From contig JAWNZC010000265.1 in NCBI GenBank assembly GCA_035771165.1, forward strand, positions 514,001 to 578,000: DNA of 64,000 nucleotides. Direction: 5' to 3'. Under the pieces are notes generated by a model, which was given only the letters and a program-made list of their open reading frames with translations, ran no database searches and was not told the origin of the DNA. The DNA comes from Paragorgia papillata. Taxonomy: Eukaryota; Cnidaria; Anthozoa; Scleralcyonacea; Coralliidae. The position numbers and the translations under genes were made by a program. This document shows, piece by piece, positions 58,751 to 64,000 of this stretch; the stretch's first letter is position 1; each line of letters starts with the position of its first letter.

Positions 58751-59828
58751 AGGTCTCACAACGTAACGTCAGGTCTCACAACGTAACGTCAGGTGTCACA
58801 ACCTAACGTCAGGTGTCACAACGTAATGGAAGGTGTCACAACGTAACGGAAGGTGTCACAACGTAACGGAAGGTGTCACAACGTAACGGAAGGTGTCACA
58901 ACGTAACGCAAGGTGTCACAACGTAACGGAAGGTGTCACAACGTAACGGAGGGTCTCACAACGTAACGTCACGTGTCACAACGTAACGGAAGGTATCACA
59001 ACGTAACGTAAGGTCTCACAACGTACGTAAGGTCTCACAACTTAACGTCACGTCTCACAACGTAACGGGAGGTCTAACAACGTAACGCAAGGTCTCACAA
59101 CGTAACGCAAGGTCTCACAACGTAACGGAAGGTCTCACAACGTAACGTCAGGTCTCACAACCTAGCGGAAGGTGTCACAACGTAATGGAAGGTATCACAA
59201 CGGAACGTCAGGTCTCACAACGTAACGGAAGGTATCACAACGGAACGTCAGGTCTCACAACGTAACGGAAGGTCTCACAACGTAACGTAAGGTCTCACAA
59301 CGTAACGGAAGGTCTCACAACGTAACGCGAGGTGTCACAACATAACGCGAGGTCTCCCAACGTAACGGAAGGTGTCACAACGTAACGGAAGGTCTCACAA
59401 CGTAACGCAAGGTCTCACAACGTAACGGACGGTCTCACAACGTAACGCGAGGTCTCACAACGTAACGCAAGGTCTCACAACGTAACGGAAGGTCTCACAA
59501 CGTAACGGAAGGTTTCACAACGTAACGCAAGGTCTTCCAACGTAACGGAAGGCGTCACAACGTAACGGAAGGTCTCACAACGTAACGGAAGGTCTCACAA
59601 CGTAACGCGAGGTCTCACAACGTAACGGAAGGTGTCACAACGTAACGGAAGGTCTCACAACGTAACGCGAGGTCTCACAACGTAACGCGAGGTCTCACAA
59701 CGTAACGGCAGGTGTCACAACGTAACGGAAGGTCTCACAACGTAACGGTAGGTCTCACAACGTACCGCAAGATCTCACCGCGTAACGCAAGATCTCACAG
59801 CGTAACGTAAGGTTTCACAACGTAAGGA
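58751..59828. repeat. 20-bp minisatellite, about 54 units
   Basis: The unit is AGGTCTCACAACGTAACGGA with variation mainly at the G/C in the sixth position region (GTCTC or GTGTC) and the last three bases. Units follow each other without spacers. One unit near 59025 lacks a base. Confidence 0.97.
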
Positions 59829-60029
59829 CTTGCAATGTAATGTAGATCGTCTTTAAGCGTAGGCTATTGTAACAGTTTTCACAGCGTAGTAGGTTTTACG
59901 TTTTACAACTAAACTAATACGTTAAAGCGAAAGATAACGTCTTACAATGAATATCAAGCAACACAGCTTTCTTTTTCAGATGTGTAGAAAATATAAAAGT
60001 TAGGTTCATATTTCTGTGCCATAATTGAT

Positions 60030-60290
60030 AATTTTAAACGCACGTGTACGTTCTGATAAAACACGTTCTGCGAGTGTTTTGAATAGCTTTAAAAACGATC
60101 ACCATTTGGTAAGTTCATTGGCGTAGTAATTTTGAAAAATAACGTTGTCTAAGGCGAGAAAATCAAAGCTAAAGTTTATGTAAATCAGGAGAAAATTTTA
60201 TCACATATAAAACCACGATACGGTTATGATTTTTCTTTGTGTTTTCCTCATGAATTATTAATGAGTTTTTGAAAAATAGTTTTATGATGA
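60030..60290. repeat. Partial copy of the R2 3' part
   Basis: Matches 16430-16660 and 50330-50540, sharing TTGAATAGCTTTA and AAGTTCATTGGCGTAGTAAT. Confidence 0.8.
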
Positions 60291-60789
60291 AGTTATTGCC
60301 TGTTTTCTTGGGGGTTTTTACGAGTTTTGTGATATTGGCAAGTTTATCGATTACCGGGTAGAGTAAAAAATTACAAAATAACACGTTTTACTGCCAAACA
60401 AACGCAAAATCTAAGCTTGTAAATCTTTGCACTGTTCCTTATTTGATACCAATAGCAGAAATTTTCTTAATGTGGTTCTCGTGCTATGAAAACATATGTA
60501 CAAAGTTTCCGTGGTGGCCATCTTGGTACTCCAGATTCGTCATCTCCAGTGGCTTCATTTTTGGAGCCGGATGAGCAATCCAGTTATATTGGCCAACAAA
60601 AAGTTGAACAGCTTTGCCTTTTGATCAAGGTGTTCTTGCACATTGTTAGTAGATTTCGAAATAGACCGACTGACTTTGTAGTTTAACAATGATCAGATGT
60701 GGCTGACAACTGTCTTGATCGTAAATATGTTTACCGATGTGAAGTATACGCCACATTAAGCCTACGATCAGATCTTCCTCGGCCCACTC

Positions 60790-61560
60790 CCACCTTTGCT
60801 CGCGCAGAACCTGATATCCTTTTGGTCAGTACCAAGGAACGGAGGCTCTGGGAAACTCCGTTGAAAAACCGCCGAAAATTGGGTTTTTGTTCCCAGTCCT
60901 CTGGTTCCCAGTTCCCTATAATTTGTTACTGTCATCGACGATCTTTAGCTTGTTCAAAAACCAGGGAAAATATTTCTTTACCGATAAAGAATCGTCCAGT
61001 ATGTTTTACAAAGTTCTTGACAAAGCGTTGCGATACAAATGGTCTTTCTTAGCTTTTCTCTAAATCATCAACCGGACGATTTGACGAAAGTGTTTTATAT
61101 GTCCGCGTCACCATCGGCACTCGGCAGTGATCGGCTCAGCCGCTCAGGTAAGGCATTGTACTTTCTGTCAGGAATTTCGGCTAAACTACATCGACCTTGT
61201 ATTCTCTAATATAATTTTAAAGTTCTGAGACGAAACTGCAAATAATTACGAGACGAGCCCAACGATGGCTGTTTGTTTGTCGACGAAGCGAGAATAATAA
61301 TAGTTTTAACTTGTAAATTGTCGGGATTTTTGCTGTTTTGAATTATTTCATGTGTTCAATTGTATTTTGGGTCTGGCGTTTGTCATTTGGTCATGTGTTA
61401 CAGAACGTCGAGAAATCGATTAAACAAGTTAGCAACGTGCACATTATTTGAAATTTTACTGTTTTTAAACTAACCAATCAGATGACAAGAGTTTCATGGG
61501 AGTTTCCCAGAGCCTCCGTTCCTTGGTACTGACCAAAAGGATCGCAGGCTCTGGGTACGA
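60790..61560. mobile_element. Foldback element of the CTCGTACCCAGAGCC type
   Basis: The right end reads, inverted, CAGTCTCGTACCCAGAGCC, then ATCCTTTTGGTCAGTACCAA, which is inverted at 60811-60830 on the left. The left end appears truncated. Possible flanks CACCTTTGC and CACTTTTGC agree at 8 of 9 bases, which would fit the 9-bp group. Confidence 0.6.
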
Positions 61561-61839
61561 GACTGCACTTTTGCCAGTAGCGCGAGTGAATGCGTGACCC
61601 AGGCATCTCGTTATTATTATTGTCCTTATTGGAGACTAGTCTCTGTGGTCAGTTCCTGCCTTTGTCTTTGTAATTAATAACAATAAATAAGAATAATAAA
61701 AGCATTTATTTAAACACGATTAAGTTACAGTTGAAAACTGATGTGGTCGTGTATCTGATTACTATAATCCCCCCCTTATTTTTAAAAGCCCATTTTTTAA
61801 ATTAAGATTCAGTAATTATATATAAATATATATATTAAA

Positions 61840-62545
61840 TTTATCTGAAGCGGACGCACCGAGGGGAAGGGCTCAAGCTTATGACATGAAGAGAGAATTT
61901 TACAATAAGTAACAAATAAAATTCAATTTAAACAGTATGCCTTCAGGGCTCTCTTAAAACTGAGGCTATTCTTCAGTGCTCTTGTGTCATTGTCAAGAGA
62001 ATTCCACAAGGCTGCCGCCTGATAAGAAATTCACTTCTTAACATAGTCTAATTTAGGCTTCGGAAGTACAGTACAAATGTCATTTTTCCCCTAAAGTCAT
62101 ATTTATGACTGCTCTTGGTGAACAGATCTACTATAGACACTGGAGCTTTGCCATAATAGCAACTGTGTGCTAAATTAAGTAAGCGTTTGTTGTACATAGT
62201 GCTTAAGGAGTTCCACTTGGCTTTTAGAAGGACATCTTTGCTAGGTGTGAACCAGTTTAAGCTGTGTATATTTTTTGCTGCCCGTACATGTATTCGCTCA
62301 AGTTCATTGAATAGTGTCTTTGCACATGAAGCCCATACAATTAAACCATATATGACCGAGGGTAGGATAACTTTAAAGTAGAAATCCTCAGCAGCATATA
62401 TTCAGTCTTGCCAGGATGAGGTGTTAATAGATTTTTACAGCACCAATCATACAATTTGCTCAGGATCTTATAGAGTAACTCAGCAACCCTGTCAGGTGAC
62501 TGTGCAATTACATATACTGTAGTGTCATCCGCGTACAGTTGTCAT
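61840..62545 (-). pseudogene. 5'-truncated LINE, 3' end
   Basis: On the minus strand the first piece is LYADDTTVYVIAQSPDRVAE near 62540, the intact catalytic YADD block. DWCCKNLLTPHPGKTEYMLL follows, then in another frame LPSVIYGLIVWASCAKTLFN near 62370. The tail carries a KAPVSIVDLFTKSSHKYDFRG-like segment and ends near 61920. It lacks everything upstream of YADD, as 5'-truncated LINE insertions do. Confidence 0.8.
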
Positions 62546-63104
62546 CATTGCTGTGTATTGTTATTGGCAAAACTTGTAAATAAATAAACAAATAAATTAA
62601 CAAGACGACTGCTTCGGCGTTCACTCGGGCTACTGATAGCAATGCAGCTTGGCATAGCGGCGAACTGGCAGCGTACATGTTTATCAGTATTTTTTTGCAT
62701 TATTTGGTGCTACTCAGTAAGCAGTATATTACCTAGACGATTGACAACAAGTGAACGTACGTACTAAGGAACTATTAAAACTATGCACACACTGAAAACG
62801 CTAATGAAATTATATTAAGCTGAAATATAAATAGCACAGCATCTTTTAGTGTAGATTTACCGCCATCAATGTCTGCCTCTGCAGTTGTAAGCGTAGTGAG
62901 CATATTTAACATTAACGCAGTTGTAAGCCACATGACTGATCAATAACAGTGTTCAGTAAGTCACTTGTGATCTTCTAAAAGCTTCAAACCAGGTCATCGA
63001 ACACTCGAGCAATAGCGACCAGAGAAGATGGCGGCGCATGAAGATGAGCACACCGCGTGGTTTCGCAAAGCCTATCGGGATGATGCAATAATTGCAATTT
63101 GTCG
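62546..63104. other. No gene recognised
   Basis: No domain-bearing frame or clear repeat structure. Confidence 0.5.
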
Positions 63105-63160
63105 ACACAAAAAATAACAGAGCCGAAACCTAGACTCGGCTACCACAGGTAGCCCGAGTA
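63105..63160. repeat. Short repeat shared, inverted, with 33987-34080
   Basis: GAAACCTAGACTCGGC and ACCACAGGTAGCC appear here and, in inverse, near 33990-34020. The family is unknown. Confidence 0.6.
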
Positions 63161-63311
63161 ATAAAGTGATTAACCAATTCCTATACAGTACCTGAGCATA
63201 GGTATAGGCAACTGACCTATAGATCTCTATAGGCACCAAGAGCTTCTATAGGTAATTGGAACATTCTCTATAGCTTGCCTACAGTATATGCACCTACAGA
63301 CTTTTTTCATA

Positions 63312-63748
63312 AGGCACCCCTTTATAGTTTTACTCTGTCTAACACCAGATGATTTTACTCATCAAAGGGAGAACCTTCTGACATCCTAGGCAGCAATGGC
63401 TTAACAAGTGATTAACCCATTCCTACTGCACCTAAGCCAGCTCAAAACAACCCTTTATAGTTTTATTCTGTCTAACATACACCAGATGATTTTACTCATC
63501 AAAGGGAGAACCTTCAGACATCCTAGGCAGTAATGAGTTAGCAAGTAAACATACTGTATCAGTAATAACCCATTCCTACTTGAGCAGGCAAAAAACAACC
63601 CCGTTATAGTTTTACTCTGTCTAACGCTAGATATGATTTTACTCATCAAAGAGAGTCTGAACCTTCAGACATCTTAGGCAGTAATGAGTGAATTAGCAAA
63701 TAAAAATACTGTAATAATGCATTCCTACCTGAACAAGCAAAACACAAC
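63312..63748. repeat. Tandem satellite of about 145 bp, three units
   Basis: Each unit has TATAGTTTTACTCTGTCTAA, then GATTTTACTCATCAAAG, then CAGACATC and TAGGCAG, then CATTCCTAC. Similar tandem units are common in introns and spacers of cnidarian genomes as I recall them. Confidence 0.85.
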
Positions 63749-64000
63749 CCTATTCAGGGCTTTCAAAATAAGGAGGCGGCTGGTGGAGCTCCGGCAGTTG
63801 CCATGAGGTATACCGCCAGCTACTTTTCTTTCAAATATCAAAATATTTGCTCTGCACCTTTCTCTCTACTTTAATTAAGCATCAAAATAAAGTTATTCTT
63901 TACTCAACCTTGTCTATTTTTATTCCTTTTTTGAAAACAATCGATGTTTGTATTCATTCAAAAAAATATGGACTTCGTCCATCTTGAATTGTTTCGGGAA

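Noticed and set aside
58751..59828. CRISPR-like array
   Set aside because: The 20-bp units follow each other directly with no unique spacers, and the window is eukaryotic. It is a minisatellite.

Overview
This window looks like repeat-rich nuclear DNA from an invertebrate animal, most likely a cnidarian. The signs are an AT-rich composition, spliced genes, dense DNA-transposon remnants, a THAP-domain P-type transposase, two TPR-CHAT (TTC28-like) loci and an intron-type tandem satellite near the right end. The assignment is inference from gene families and texture; no rRNA or conserved single-copy host gene is present to confirm it. The only coding regions I trust are a P-like transposon with two convergent genes, one nearly intact TPR-CHAT gene, and several broken genes.

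Layout. 0-5.6 kb: a pseudo-tRNA/SINE head, a decayed LINE reverse transcriptase interrupted by a Harbinger-like MITE, and copies of dispersed repeats. 6.03-11.71 kb: a complete P-like element with 32-bp perfect terminal inverted repeats, 7-bp target duplication, a two-exon THAP transposase gene (+) and a convergent C2H2 zinc-finger gene (-). 11.8-12.0 kb: a 209-bp MITE. 12.8-17.0 kb: a long dispersed repeat (R2), repeated at 47.5-50.9 kb. 19.2-22.4 kb: TPR-CHAT gene 1 (-). 22.6-24.9 kb: a TA-inserting element with a 9-bp-TSD MITE inside it. 25.4-26.4 kb: a second 9-bp-TSD element and a GACA microsatellite. 27.0-33.5 kb: nested foldback elements, including a gutted second P-like element (THAP start at the left, acidic second-protein start at the right) and a three-deep set of TTAA-inserting foldbacks. 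34.7-35.4 kb: a LINE remnant. 36.6-40.0 and 44.3-46.6 kb: three copies of a ~1 kb repeat (R1), two of them interrupted by datable insertions. 41.2-42.6 kb: an 801-bp element, a 144-bp hairpin and a complete hammerhead ribozyme fold. 52.4-57.1 kb: TPR-CHAT locus 2, a pseudogene. 57.4-57.7 kb: a RecQ-like helicase fragment. 58.75-59.83 kb: a 20-bp minisatellite of about 54 units. 61.8-62.5 kb: a LINE 3' end (-). 63.3-63.75 kb: a satellite of three units.

How the parts relate. The P-like element probably supplied its own transposase and an accessory zinc-finger protein. The TPR-CHAT pair derives from one ancestral gene; copy 1 keeps the His/Cys dyad expected of a CHAT protease and differs from an open reading frame only by two homopolymer-associated shifts, while copy 2 is broken in many places and invaded by repeats. 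Much of the rest is a stack of non-autonomous DNA elements whose insertions can be dated relative to one another, because related copies of the host repeat in this same window still show the uninterrupted site.
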